Assembly: GCA_018241995.1 (NCBI GenBank)
Contig: JAFECT010000004.1
Coordinates: 124,001-188,000 of the forward strand
DNA: 64,000 bases
Source: Pseudomonadota bacterium
GTDB taxonomy: Bacteria; Pseudomonadota; Alphaproteobacteria; Caulobacterales; Caulobacteraceae
Reading direction: 5' to 3'
Below, piece after piece: positions 20,178 through 28,226 of this stretch; the first letter of the stretch is position 1; each line of letters starts with the position of its first letter. The notes under the pieces were generated by a model. The model was not told where the DNA came from. It saw only the letters and a list, made by a program, of their open reading frames with translations, and did no database searches. The position numbers and the translations under genes are program-made.

Positions 20178-21287
20178 TCAGCGCATCGGCGGGGCGTACA
20201 TCAGCCCCGGCTTCTGGGCGTTCCACAGGGCGTTCATGCCCCGCTCGAGCTTCAGGGGGGAGTTCCGCCCAATGTTGCGTTCGAAGATCTGCCCATAGTT
20301 CCCCTCGGCCTTGATGGCGCGATAGGCCCAGTCGTCGGAAAGCCCCAGCATCTTGCCGAAGCCAGGCTCCACGCCCAGCAGGCGCCGCACCTCCGGATTG
20401 GCGCTGGTGCGGCGCATCTCGTCGACATTCCGGTCGGTGATGCCGAACTCCTCGGCCAGGATGGTCGCGTAGAGGGTCCAGCGGATGATGTCCTCCCACT
20501 GGTCGTCGCCCTGGCGCACCACCGGGCCGAACGGCTCCTTGGAGATCACCTCCGGCAGCAGCATGTGGGTGTCGGGGTTGTCCAGGATGGCGCGCACCGC
20601 CGCCAGCTCGGACATGTCGGCCGTCAGGGCGTCGCAGGCCTCCTTGGCGTAGGCCGCGTGGGCCTGGTCCTCGGTGTCGACCACCACGGGCGTGTATTTC
20701 AGACCCTTGGAGCGGAAGAAGTCGGCCACGTTCAGCTCGGTGGTCGATCCGGTCTGCACGCAGATACGAGCGCCGTTCAGTTCAGTCGCGCTCTTCAGCC
20801 CCAGCGACTTGCGCACCAGGAAGCCCTGGCCGTCGAAGTAGTTGATCGAGCCGAAATCCAGCCGGTTGCCGGCGTCGCGCGAGAAGGTCCATGACGTGTT
20901 GCGCCACAAGACGTCCACCTCGCCCGACTGCAGGGCGGTGAAGCGCTCGGTCGAGCCCAGCGGCACGTAGCGCACGGCGTTGATGTCGCCCAGCACGGCC
21001 GCCGCGGTCGCGCGGCAGAAGTCGATGTCGAAGCCGCGCCACTGGCCCCGGTTGTCGGTGAAGGCGAAGCCGATCAGGCCGGTGTTGACCCCGCAGATCA
21101 GGCGACGGCGCGCGCGGATAGTGCGAAGCGTCGCGCCCTGCGCCTTGACAGCCTCGCCCAGCGCCAGGTCCGGCGCGCCCTTCACGCCGGGGCCGGTCGG
21201 CGCCGGCTCATTGACCGCCGAGCCCGGGTCCTTGCACGCGGCCAGGGCCAGCAGGGCGGCGGCGAGCAGCAGGCCTCGTCTGAACAT
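20178..21287 (-). CDS. aapJ: General L-amino acid ABC transporter substrate-binding lipoprotein AapJ-like
   Basis: The periplasmic binding protein (369 aa) that delivers a broad range of L-amino acids to the AapQM permease. The N-terminus ends in a lipobox (LLALAAC, Cys near residue 18), so it is probably a lipoprotein, whereas classical AapJ is soluble. Downstream are CGVNTGLIGFAFTDNRGQWRGFDIDFCRA and WRNTSWTFSRD, diagnostic for this family (given here in part). First gene of the operon; a 90-bp spacer separates it from divergent metC. Confidence 0.9.
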   Translation of the reverse strand: MFRRGLLLAAALLALAACKDPGSAVNEPAPTGPGVKGAPDLALGEAVKAQGATLRTIRARRRLICGVNTGLIGFAFTDNRGQWRGFDIDFCRATAAAVLGDINAVRYVPLGSTERFTALQSGEVDVLWRNTSWTFSRDAGNRLDFGSINYFDGQGFLVRKSLGLKSATELNGARICVQTGSTTELNVADFFRSKGLKYTPVVVDTEDQAHAAYAKEACDALTADMSELAAVRAILDNPDTHMLLPEVISKEPFGPVVRQGDDQWEDIIRWTLYATILAEEFGITDRNVDEMRRTSANPEVRRLLGVEPGFGKMLGLSDDWAYRAIKAEGNYGQIFERNIGRNSPLKLERGMNALWNAQKPGLMYAPPMR

Positions 21288-21377
21288 GTCGCTCCTCCCG
21301 CCGCGCCGCGCTTGCCGGGTCTTCGGCGCGCGCCTAGACCTCGTACAGGCCAGCTAAGCGGAGACGGCGTCAAGTCA

Positions 21378-22547
21378 ATGGACGAACGCACGCGCCTTCT
21401 GAAAGACGCGGTCCGCCGCACCGCCCCGCGCCGGCCGGTCAATCCGCCGATCGAGCGGGCCACCACCCTGCTCAACGCCAAGGCCGAAACCCTGCGCAGC
21501 AATGCGCTGGGTCCCGGCTACGGCATCTCCGGCGGGCAGGTCCACGCCGTGCTGCGCGAGGCCCTGAGCGAACTCGAGCATGCTCAGACCGTCTTCTTGG
21601 CGCCGACGGGCCTGGCCGCCATGACCATCGCCATCCTGGCCGCGGTTGAGGCCGGCGACGAGGTGCTGGTCACCGATTCGGTCTACTGGCCCACACGCCG
21701 CTTCTGCGAGCATCAGCTGAAACGCTTCGGCATAGCCGCCCGCTTCGCCCCGCCGCGCGCCTCGGCCGAGGAACTGATGGCGCTTTGCACCGAGCGCACG
21801 CGCCTGATCCTCATGGAATCGCCGGGCTCCCTGACCTTCGAGATCCAGGACACCCGCGCCGTCGCCGACGCCGCCCGCGCAAAAGGCATCCGCACCCTGG
21901 TCGACAACACCTGGGCCGCCGGCGTCTATCTCAAGCCGCTCGACCACGGCGCGGACATCAGCGCCCAGGCCCTGTCCAAATACGCCGGCGGCCATTCCGA
22001 CGCCTTCGGCGGCTCCATCGCCGTCAACGACCCGAAACTGGCCAAGCGCATCGACGACGTGATCGAGGACTTCGGCTGGTTCGTCTCGCCCGATGACGCC
22101 TGGCTGGTGCTTCGGGGCCTCAGGACCCTGGCCGTGCGCCTGCCTGAGCACGAACGCTCCGCCCTGAAGGTGGCCGAATGGCTGCAGGCCCAGCCAGAGG
22201 TCGTCGAGGTGCTCTACCCCGCCCTGCCCTCGTCCCCTGACCATGGCCTATGGAAGCGCGACTTCACCGGCGCCTCGGGCCTGATGGGCGTGGAGCTCAA
22301 ACCCGGCTCGCGCCAGGACGCAGAGGCCCTCCTCGATTCCTTGCAGCTGTTCGGCGTCGGCTTCTCCTGGGGCGGATTCGAGAGCCTGGCCACCTGGGAA
22401 GACCCGCAACTGACCAAACGCCAGCATCAGCCCAAACGCGTCGGCCCCCTGATCCGCCTGCACATCGGCCTGGAGGGCGTCGACGACCTGATCGCCGACC
22501 TCAGGCAGGGGCTGGATCGCTATGGCGCTGCCACCGGGTTGCGCTAA
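21378..22547 (+). CDS. metC: Cystathionine beta-lyase-like PLP enzyme (Cys/Met metabolism family)
   Basis: A fold-type I PLP enzyme of 389 aa, most like cystathionine beta-lyase, which splits cystathionine to homocysteine for methionine synthesis. Seen are the N-terminal VNPPIERATTLL, the PLP-stacking Tyr region DSVYWPTRRF, DNTWAAGVYLKPLDHGAD and the Schiff-base lysine K201 in ALSKYAGGHSD. The C-terminal FSWGGFESL is typical of the MetC group. The ATG at 21378 gives a normal length; the in-frame upstream extension reaches into the aapJ promoter region. Confidence 0.85.
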   Translation: MDERTRLLKDAVRRTAPRRPVNPPIERATTLLNAKAETLRSNALGPGYGISGGQVHAVLREALSELEHAQTVFLAPTGLAAMTIAILAAVEAGDEVLVTDSVYWPTRRFCEHQLKRFGIAARFAPPRASAEELMALCTERTRLILMESPGSLTFEIQDTRAVADAARAKGIRTLVDNTWAAGVYLKPLDHGADISAQALSKYAGGHSDAFGGSIAVNDPKLAKRIDDVIEDFGWFVSPDDAWLVLRGLRTLAVRLPEHERSALKVAEWLQAQPEVVEVLYPALPSSPDHGLWKRDFTGASGLMGVELKPGSRQDAEALLDSLQLFGVGFSWGGFESLATWEDPQLTKRQHQPKRVGPLIRLHIGLEGVDDLIADLRQGLDRYGAATGLR

Positions 22548-22580
22548 AGTATGGACGACACTTACGCGGGAGCGCTTCCC

Positions 22581-23027
22581 ATGACTGCCAAGGCCATGAC
22601 GCTCGGCCGGATCGTCCGCCTCCGCCGCTTCGTCGTGATCGTCCTGCTGGGGAGCGTGGCGCTGTCGGTTATCTGCAGCGCCGTGATCCTGTCTCTGGGA
22701 CGCCAGCCGGACTGGATCACGGGGGTGATGATGTTCATGATGTTGTTGAGCGCCTATCAGCAGCTGCGAGAGACGCAAGCGCTCAAGGCCCGCCACGGCG
22801 AGGACTACACGTTCCCCAACGCGAAGCCGAGCCGTCAGACCCGCGTAGTGATTCTAGTGCTGGGGTCTGCCGTCGCCCTCATCGCCCTGGGCTTTTGGGC
22901 CATGCCCCGGTTGGCCCACCCGCTCCTGCTCATGCGCAGCGCGGAACTCGTCATCGTGTTTTTTATCGGCGCTATCATGCTGTTCAAGCTGTTCCGGAAG
23001 CAGCCGGCGTCCGGAGGCCCCTCATGA
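22581..23027 (+). CDS. Small integral membrane protein of unknown function
   Basis: About 148 aa with four predicted hydrophobic helices (around residues 16-40, 45-62, 88-107 and 113-135) separated by charged loops. The ATG at 22581 is chosen because GGGAG lies 8 nt upstream; an ATG at 22551, right after the metC stop, has no ribosome site. Its stop overlaps the next gene's ATG (ATGA), so the two membrane proteins are translated together and may interact. No family recognised. Confidence 0.65.
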   Translation: MTAKAMTLGRIVRLRRFVVIVLLGSVALSVICSAVILSLGRQPDWITGVMMFMMLLSAYQQLRETQALKARHGEDYTFPNAKPSRQTRVVILVLGSAVALIALGFWAMPRLAHPLLLMRSAELVIVFFIGAIMLFKLFRKQPASGGPS

Positions 23028-23341
23028 CCGTGCGCGAGCATCGGCAGTTTGTCGCCGTAGTCGGCAGCGGCATGGGGCTGCTCGTGCTCGCCGGCCTCGC
23101 CGCGGTGGCCTACTTCGGCCATCTCAGCCTCGGCATGGGTTTCCTGATCGCGCTGTGCGTGACTCAGATCGTGAACTGCATCTGGATCCTCAAAGGCTCC
23201 GACCAGATGATCGTGACCTACGGACTCGACGGCGTCATCCCGACCAATCGCAAACAGAAGCGGCTGATGGCCTGGCTGGCGGCGGCGATCGCCGTGGGCT
23301 CCGTCGTTCTCGCGATCATCCTGGCCCAGGTGCTGCCATAG
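23024..23341 (+). CDS. Small integral membrane protein of unknown function
   Basis: 105 aa with three hydrophobic segments (about residues 9-30, 36-54 and 80-104) and a basic loop (NRKQKR). Translationally coupled to the preceding membrane protein by a 4-bp ATGA overlap, which is the main evidence that both are real. The reading frame also continues upstream through the previous gene, but that part is a shadow. No function can be assigned. Confidence 0.62.
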   Translation: MTVREHRQFVAVVGSGMGLLVLAGLAAVAYFGHLSLGMGFLIALCVTQIVNCIWILKGSDQMIVTYGLDGVIPTNRKQKRLMAWLAAAIAVGSVVLAIILAQVLP

Positions 23342-23385
23342 CCGTCAGCCGCTGGCGCCACATGTGAGACTAGGCGGCGCCTCGC

Positions 23386-23961
23386 TCAGTCGAGCCGTGG
23401 CCCCAGGAAGCGCAGCCACCAGGGCTCCTTCGCCGATGCGGTCTTGGGGCGGCCCGGCGCCGGGGCGGCGACTCGGTCACCGGTGATCTCCGGCCAGGTC
23501 TCCAAGATGTCGGCGTGGCTGCGCACCTCTCCCAGGCCGAAGGCCGCGTAGGCGTCGCCGCCGTCGGCTCTCACGCCCATGCCGTCCAGGGCCCGGCTGA
23601 TCGGCCAGCCGATCTCGCCGATCCAGGCGATCTCGGGCCCGAATGCCAATGCCCCGTCCATCCACAATGCCGCCGCCTGGTAGCCGGCGCCGGCGTTGTA
23701 GTCGGTTTCCACATAGGCCAGGGCGCCCCTGGCCGAGGCCGCCGCCAGCCTGCGCATGTCGGTCTCGGGCAGCGTCAGCGCCCGGCCGTTGAGCTCCGCG
23801 CCGATCCAACCGGGCACATTGGCGCTATCTCCGACCGTCACAGGCGCCACGGCGAAGGCGACCGCCAGCGGCGGCGAGAACAGCCGGCAACCCGGCTCCG
23901 GCCCGCACAGGCCCCGCACCGACTCCACCGGCCCCACGATCAGACTGACCCTGTGCGACAT
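23386..23961 (-). CDS. Hypothetical protein (191 aa)
   Basis: No recognised domain and no signal peptide or membrane helix of note. The start MSHRVSLIVG at 23961 is preferred because GGAG lies 7 nt upstream; a longer in-frame start exists at 23997. The protein is rich in Ala/Gly with several Trp (PEIAWIGEIGWPISRAL) and ends WLRFLGPRLD. It converges on the membrane-protein pair and is followed by tRNA-Arg on the opposite side. Codon use resembles neighbouring genes, so it is probably real. Confidence 0.6.
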   Translation of the reverse strand: MSHRVSLIVGPVESVRGLCGPEPGCRLFSPPLAVAFAVAPVTVGDSANVPGWIGAELNGRALTLPETDMRRLAAASARGALAYVETDYNAGAGYQAAALWMDGALAFGPEIAWIGEIGWPISRALDGMGVRADGGDAYAAFGLGEVRSHADILETWPEITGDRVAAPAPGRPKTASAKEPWWLRFLGPRLD

Positions 23962-24082
23962 GCCCGCGCTCCACCGACGAAGCGTGAGTGTGTGCAAGCG
24001 CGGCCGCCGGCGCCGTGATCCAGCGCACGCCCGAGGACTGATTTTGACCGGGTGGCCTGCCGCCCGAAACCTTGGCGTAGAG

Positions 24083-24159
24083 TGGCGTGCCCGGCAGGAT
24101 TCGAACCTGCGACCGTCCGCTTAGAAGGCGGATGCTCTATCCAGCTGAGCTACGGGCAC
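24083..24159 (-). tRNA. tRNA-Arg (anticodon TCT)
   Basis: A 77-nt cloverleaf read leftwards. Acceptor GTGCCCG pairs with CGGGCAC; D-stem GCTC/GAGC; anticodon stem TCCGC/GCGGA with loop CTTCTAA (anticodon TCT); T-loop TTCGAAT; the 3' CCA is encoded at 24083-24085. It lies 19 bp after the NDUFS4-like gene in the same direction. Confidence 0.96.
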
Positions 24160-24178
24160 AACGCCCCGCGGCAAACCC

Positions 24179-24484
24179 TCAGTGCGTCCAGGGCTGCTTG
24201 CGGTTGAAGGCGAAGTTGTCGGCATAGGCCTTGAGCACCAGCTTGGGCTCGTGGTGCTCGAACACCTGGAACGCGATGCCGTGCTTCTGGGCGTAGGCGG
24301 CCGCGTCGTCCTTGCTGGCGAACTCCAGCCGCACCTGGCGATTGGTGTCCTGGCTTGAGGTCCAGCCCATCAGGGGATCGGGCACGCGCGCGGAGGCCGG
24401 CTCGAATTCCAGCACCCATTCCTTGGTCTTGGCGCGGCCGGACTGCATGGCGGTCTTGGCCGGACGGTAGATGCGCGCGAGCAT
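24179..24484 (-). CDS. NADH dehydrogenase accessory subunit, NDUFS4 (ETC complex I) family
   Basis: A 101-aa protein matching the alphaproteobacterial homologue of mitochondrial complex I subunit NDUFS4 (18-kDa IP): [46 protein letters not shown] and the C-terminal [12 protein letters not shown]. In alphaproteobacteria this accessory subunit binds the peripheral arm and stabilises complex I. The ATG at 24484 is the family start; an in-frame extension to 24526 overlaps the tRNA-Pro gene. The gene sits between two tRNA genes on the same strand. Confidence 0.9.
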   Translation of the reverse strand: MLARIYRPAKTAMQSGRAKTKEWVLEFEPASARVPDPLMGWTSSQDTNRQVRLEFASKDDAAAYAQKHGIAFQVFEHHEPKLVLKAYADNFAFNRKQPWTH

Positions 24485-24511
24485 GCTCACACTCCAAAAG
24501 TTCGGGCCGAA

Positions 24512-24588
24512 TGGTCGGGGCGGCAAGATTCGAACTTGCGACCCTCTGCTCCCAAAGCAGATGCGCTACCAGGCTGCGCTACGCCCCG
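24512..24588 (-). tRNA. tRNA-Pro (anticodon TGG)
   Basis: 77 nt read leftwards: acceptor CGGGGCG/CGCCCCG, anticodon stem TCTGC/GCAGA with loop TTTGGGA (anticodon TGG), T-loop TTCGAAT, encoded CCA at 24512-24514. It lies 27 bp before the NDUFS4-like gene. Confidence 0.96.
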
Positions 24589-24649
24589 GACATCGGCGGA
24601 CGCCCCTCTTGCCACGGCGCCTTCTCAGCCGCAACGCGCGGTTTGCGCC

Positions 24650-25186
24650 TCAGCGCTTGCCGAAGAACGGGTGTCTGACCTGGTCCCCCGGCTCGATGCC
24701 CAGCTTGGCCGCCAGCCCGCCGTTGATCTCGAGCACGCCCTTGGCCGCGCCGTAGGACGGCAGCGGGGTCTGGTCGAACGGCTTGGCGTTGCGCGAGATC
24801 GACACGATCTTCCCGTCCGCGCCGATGTAGATGATGTCGAGCGGGATGTAGGTGTTCTTCATCCAGAACGTCTGTTCCGCCGGCTGCTCGAACTCGAACA
24901 GCATGCCGTGATGGTCGGTCATGGCCGGGCGGCACATCAGGCCGTACTCACGAGCGGCCTCCGTCGCCGCCACCTCGATATCGAAGCGATGGGTCCTGCC
25001 CTTGCCGACGATTTCCAGCTCCGAACGCGCCAGCTTGCCCGGCATCGGGCCGCAGGCGTCGGTCTTGGGCGCCACATCGACCGAGGCGGAAGGCTGTTCG
25101 GCGCGGCCGCAGCCCGCCATCAAGGCGGAGACGGCGATCGCCGCCGCCAGCATCCGGAGCGGAGCGCAGGTCGAAGAACGCAGCAT
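24650..25186 (-). CDS. DUF192 lipoprotein
   Basis: A 178-aa exported protein whose N-terminus ends in a lipobox (ALMAGC, Cys near residue 26). The mature part is a DUF192 domain: [49 protein letters not shown] and GIEPGDQV, the usual conserved blocks in order. The biochemical function of the family is unknown. It is the first gene after the cold-shock gene in the same direction, about 20 bp away, so the two may share a transcript. Confidence 0.85.
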   Translation of the reverse strand: MLRSSTCAPLRMLAAAIAVSALMAGCGRAEQPSASVDVAPKTDACGPMPGKLARSELEIVGKGRTHRFDIEVAATEAAREYGLMCRPAMTDHHGMLFEFEQPAEQTFWMKNTYIPLDIIYIGADGKIVSISRNAKPFDQTPLPSYGAAKGVLEINGGLAAKLGIEPGDQVRHPFFGKR

Positions 25187-25206
25187 GGGAACTCGGTTCA
25201 GTGGGA

Positions 25207-25797
25207 TCAGGCCGGCTGGATTTCCGCCACGACGAGGCCCTTGGGGCCCTCGGCGAAGCGCACCATCACATCATCCCCGGGCTGCAGGTCGTCAAGCCCA
25301 CAGCGGCGCAACGTCTCGATATGAACGAAGATGTCGCCGGGCTCCGCCTCGCGCACCACGAAGCCATAGCCCTTGGTACGGTTGAACCACTTGACCTTGG
25401 CCTGCTCCAGCGGGCCGCGGGCCTCGAGCGCCGGACGGCGCGGCGCGGCGCGCTGGAAGCCGCCGATGTCCCCGCCCCGTTCGCGGCGCAGGCTGTCGTA
25501 GCCGCGCCGTTCCGCGGGCGCGGGCGCTGCGGTCTCGTCGAGTTCGAAAATCTGCGCGACCTGCCAGCCCTTCTGGCGGCGCACGACGTCGCAAACGATC
25601 AGGGAGCCTTCCAGAGCGCCTTCCCGGCCCGAATCCCTCAGGCTTGTGACGTGCAAGAGGACGTCCTTGAGATCGGTCTTGTCGGGTTCGTCCGGGACGA
25701 TGAAGCCGTAGCCCTTGCCGGGATCGAACCACTTCACGCGGCCGCTGATGCGTACGGCCTCTGCTTGCGAATCTACGCCCTCAAAATCGTAACTCAC
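25207..25797 (-). CDS. Cold-shock protein with two CSD domains
   Basis: A 196-aa protein with two cold-shock domains joined by a basic/Pro-rich linker. Domain 1 has [15 protein letters not shown] (RNP1) and VLLHVTSL (RNP2); domain 2 has [14 protein letters not shown] and IFVHIETL. Two-domain proteins of this kind (CspC/CspD type) are typical of Caulobacter and act as nucleic-acid chaperones, often in stationary phase. The GTG at 25797 is selected as the start of the conserved part; the frame stays open to 25896 but that stretch is AT-rich and unlike the family. The AT-rich leader 25798-25900 is the likely promoter/5' UTR. Confidence 0.88.
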   Translation of the reverse strand: MSYDFEGVDSQAEAVRISGRVKWFDPGKGYGFIVPDEPDKTDLKDVLLHVTSLRDSGREGALEGSLIVCDVVRRQKGWQVAQIFELDETAAPAPAERRGYDSLRRERGGDIGGFQRAAPRRPALEARGPLEQAKVKWFNRTKGYGFVVREAEPGDIFVHIETLRRCGLDDLQPGDDVMVRFAEGPKGLVVAEIQPA

Positions 25798-26153
25798 CGC
25801 TCCAGCCCCTCTTGGCCGCCGAAAGTCAGACGACCCCGTGAAAACTATAACACGGATATTTGATGTTAAGAGGGGAGAAACCGAAATTTCGCTCAAGGGG
25901 AGAATCGACGTGCATGCCCCAAAACACCGCCTGAGCAGCGCTCCTATGCCTCAAACATCTGAAAAGCGGAGGTAATCGGCCTTGGCGTCCGTCGGGTAGC
26001 GCAACGGAATCAGCGCGCGCATGAGGCGAAAAAAAGCGACAATTCGCCGCCTACGGATCGTTTCGGCGACGCGAACGCCCAGATTTCGCCTCATAGGCGT
26101 GGGCGGACCATTTTTCAGAGACCTCGCAGGTCGCCGGCGCCCCGGCGAAAAGT
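25798..26153. other. Non-coding stretch between the cold-shock gene and tRNA-Glu
   Basis: 356 bp without a convincing gene. The first 100 bp, upstream of the cold-shock gene, are notably AT-richer than the surroundings (AACTATAACACGGATATTTG), as expected for a promoter or cold-shock leader. Further right is an 11-bp inverted repeat, listed separately. Short frames exist around 26021 but have no ribosome site. Confidence 0.5.
26021..26094. repeat. 11-bp perfect inverted repeat with 52-bp spacer
   Basis: ATGAGGCGAAA at 26021-26031 is repeated in inverse as TTTCGCCTCAT at 26084-26094. The arms could close a loop in a transcript or form a paired protein-binding site upstream of the cold-shock gene or downstream of tRNA-Glu. 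Function unknown. Confidence 0.45.
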
Positions 26154-26228
26154 TGGCAGTCCCTAGGGGAGTCGAACCCCTCTCTCCAGATTGAAAATCT
26201 GGCGTCCTAACCGATAGACGAAGGGACC
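26154..26228 (-). tRNA. tRNA-Glu (anticodon TTC)
   Basis: 75 nt read leftwards: acceptor GGTCCCT/AGGGACT (with a G-U closing pair), anticodon stem CCAGA/TCTGG with loop TTTTCAA (anticodon TTC), T-arm AGGGG-TTCGACT-CCCCT, discriminator G and encoded CCA at 26154-26156. Confidence 0.95.
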
Positions 26229-26309
26229 GCGGCGAGGAGCGGGCGATATAGCGGCCCTCCTCGCGGGGCGCAACCCCGTTTTGGCGAAGCTTTTCGCGTC
26301 AATTTGCCT

Positions 26310-26359
26310 GAGCCCTTTAGGCGGGAGCGCATTTCCGCTCCTGCCGCCCGAAAGGGCTC
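26310..26359. repeat. Long imperfect hairpin element
   Basis: A 50-nt imperfect palindrome: GAGCCCTTT pairs with AAAGGGCTC outside, GGCGG/CCGCC and GAGCG/CGCTC inside, loop CATTTC. It lies upstream of tRNA-Glu and beyond the recJ terminator. It may be an intergenic palindromic repeat or a secondary transcription stop; no T-run is present. Confidence 0.45.
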
Positions 26360-26374
26360 ATGATTGAGGATTCA

Positions 26375-26423
26375 AGAGCGGGTCCGGGCGAGAAAGTGGG
26401 GCCACTTTCTCATGACCCGCTCT
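26375..26423 (-). terminator. Hairpin overlapping the recJ stop codon
   Basis: On the minus strand AGAGCGGGTC and GAGAAAGTGG (inner) pair with CCACTTTCTC and GACCCGCTCT around a 2-nt loop, with a small internal mismatch. The structure includes the recJ TGA (26410-26412), so it should form at the end of the recJ mRNA as a terminator or 3'-end protecting stem. Confidence 0.55.
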
Positions 26424-28218
26424 GACGCGGATCGAAGGCGTCCTCGATCTCGAACTGCACGCCGTTGCGACCGTTCCAATCGTCCGGTTTCAGCTTGCCG
26501 GCCACATGCAGCGACCCGCCGCCGGCCATCAGCCGCATGCCCAGCGGGCTGTCGCCGCAGCGCCAGGCCACCGCCCGGATGCGTGCGCCGTCCGCGTCGA
26601 TCAGGTTGCAGCGCATGTGCCCGCCCTTCATCGGCATGGCGTCGGCGACTCGCACGCCGGCCATGGCGAAAATCGGCTCGGGGTTGCCCTGGCCGAAGGG
26701 GTTGAGCTGCTCGAACGAGGCCCATAGCGCCCGGTCCGCGCTCCGGGGCGTCACCACCGCGTCGATGTCCAGCGCGTCGGCCGCCACCGCCTCGGCGGTC
26801 TCCTCGGCCAGGCGTTCGGCCAGGAAGGCGCGCAGTTCGGGGATGTCGGCGGTGCGCACGGTCAGGCCAGCGGCCATGGCGTGGCCCCCGCCCGACAGCA
26901 AGAGGCCGGCCTCATAGGCCGCCTGCACCGCCCGGCCGAGGTTCACCCCCGGCTGCGAGCGGCCCGAGCCCTTGCCCAGCCCCGCCACCGGATCGATACC
27001 GATCACGAACACAGGCCGGCGCCACCGCTCACGCAGGCGGCCCGCCACGATGCCGATCACGCCGGGATGCCAGCCCTCGGCCGCGGCGATGATGATCGGC
27101 GCCTCGGGATCGAAGTTGGAGGCCTTCTCCACCAGGGCGATGGCCGCCTCGGTGACCTCCCGCTCCACGTCCTTGCGCTCGGTGTTCAGCGCGTCGAGCT
27201 CGGTGGCCAGGGCCAGGGCCTCCTCCGCATCGTCGGTGGAGAGCAGCCGCGCGCCCAGGTCCGCCCGGCCGATGCGCCCGCCCGCATTGATGCGCGGCCC
27301 CAGGATGAAGCCGGCGTGGAAGGCCGTCGCCGGCCCCTCCTTCCCGCCCGCGACCTGCATCAGGGCAGCCAGCCCAGGATTGCGCCAGGCCGACATCACC
27401 TTCAGCCCCTGCGAGGCCAGGGCGCGGTTGAAGCCGGTCAGGGGCGTCACGTCGCAGACCGCGCCCAGCGCCGCCAGGTCCAGCCACGCCCGTACGTCGG
27501 GCTCGGCTCGCCCCTCGAACAGCCCGCGCTTCCTCGCCTCGCGGTTCAGGGCGGCCAGGAGCACGAAGGTCACCCCCGCCGCCGCCAGGTTCCCCTGCCC
27601 CGACTCACAGCCTGGCCGGTTCGGATTGACCACGGCCAGGCAGGCCGGCGGATCGGCGCGCATCAGGTGGTGGTCGATCACCACGACCTCGAGCCCGATC
27701 TCGGCGGCATGGGCGATGGCGTCATAGGCCGCCGCCCCACAGTCCACGGTGATGACGAGCTCAGCGCCGGCCTCGCGCAGGCCCCGGAACGCGGCGGGGC
27801 TGGGGCCATAGCCCTCCTTGATGCGGTCGGGCACATAGATCGGCAGCTCGGCGCCGAGCGCGCGGAACCAGCGCACCAGCTGGGCGGCGCTGGAGGCCCC
27901 GTCCACATCGTAGTCGGCGAACACGAACGTCTTTCGCCCCGCCACGAGGGCGTCGACGATGGCCGACGCCGCCCGGTCCATGTCGAGGAAGCTCGACGGG
28001 TCCGGAAACAGCGCCTTCAGCGTCGGGTTGAGATAGTGCGGCCCGGCCTCAGCAGAGACCTCGCGCGCCGCCAGGGCGCGGGCGATCGGCTCAGGCAGGT
28101 CGAGCTTCTGCTGGTGATGGCGCACCAGGTCGGCGTCGGCCGGCCGCTGGCGCCACAGCCGCCCGCTGAGCGAGCGCTGGACGCCTAAGAACCCTACCGG
28201 ACCGCCGCCATCCGCCAT
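26410..28218 (-). CDS. recJ: Single-stranded-DNA-specific exonuclease RecJ
   Basis: A 5'-3' single-strand exonuclease used in recombination, base-excision and mismatch repair. The 602-aa product carries the DHH phosphoesterase motifs: FVFADYDVDGASSA (motif I), VITVDCG (II), VVVIDHH (III), the DHHA1 glycine-rich LLSGGGHAMAAGL and the C-terminal OB region FEQLNPFGQGNPEP. Length is normal. It starts 8 bp after the glpX stop in the same direction, suggesting one transcript. Confidence 0.95.
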   Translation of the reverse strand: MADGGGPVGFLGVQRSLSGRLWRQRPADADLVRHHQQKLDLPEPIARALAAREVSAEAGPHYLNPTLKALFPDPSSFLDMDRAASAIVDALVAGRKTFVFADYDVDGASSAAQLVRWFRALGAELPIYVPDRIKEGYGPSPAAFRGLREAGAELVITVDCGAAAYDAIAHAAEIGLEVVVIDHHLMRADPPACLAVVNPNRPGCESGQGNLAAAGVTFVLLAALNREARKRGLFEGRAEPDVRAWLDLAALGAVCDVTPLTGFNRALASQGLKVMSAWRNPGLAALMQVAGGKEGPATAFHAGFILGPRINAGGRIGRADLGARLLSTDDAEEALALATELDALNTERKDVEREVTEAAIALVEKASNFDPEAPIIIAAAEGWHPGVIGIVAGRLRERWRRPVFVIGIDPVAGLGKGSGRSQPGVNLGRAVQAAYEAGLLLSGGGHAMAAGLTVRTADIPELRAFLAERLAEETAEAVAADALDIDAVVTPRSADRALWASFEQLNPFGQGNPEPIFAMAGVRVADAMPMKGGHMRCNLIDADGARIRAVAWRCGDSPLGMRLMAGGGSLHVAGKLKPDDWNGRNGVQFEIEDAFDPRQSGS

Positions 28219-28226
28219 CAGGACCC

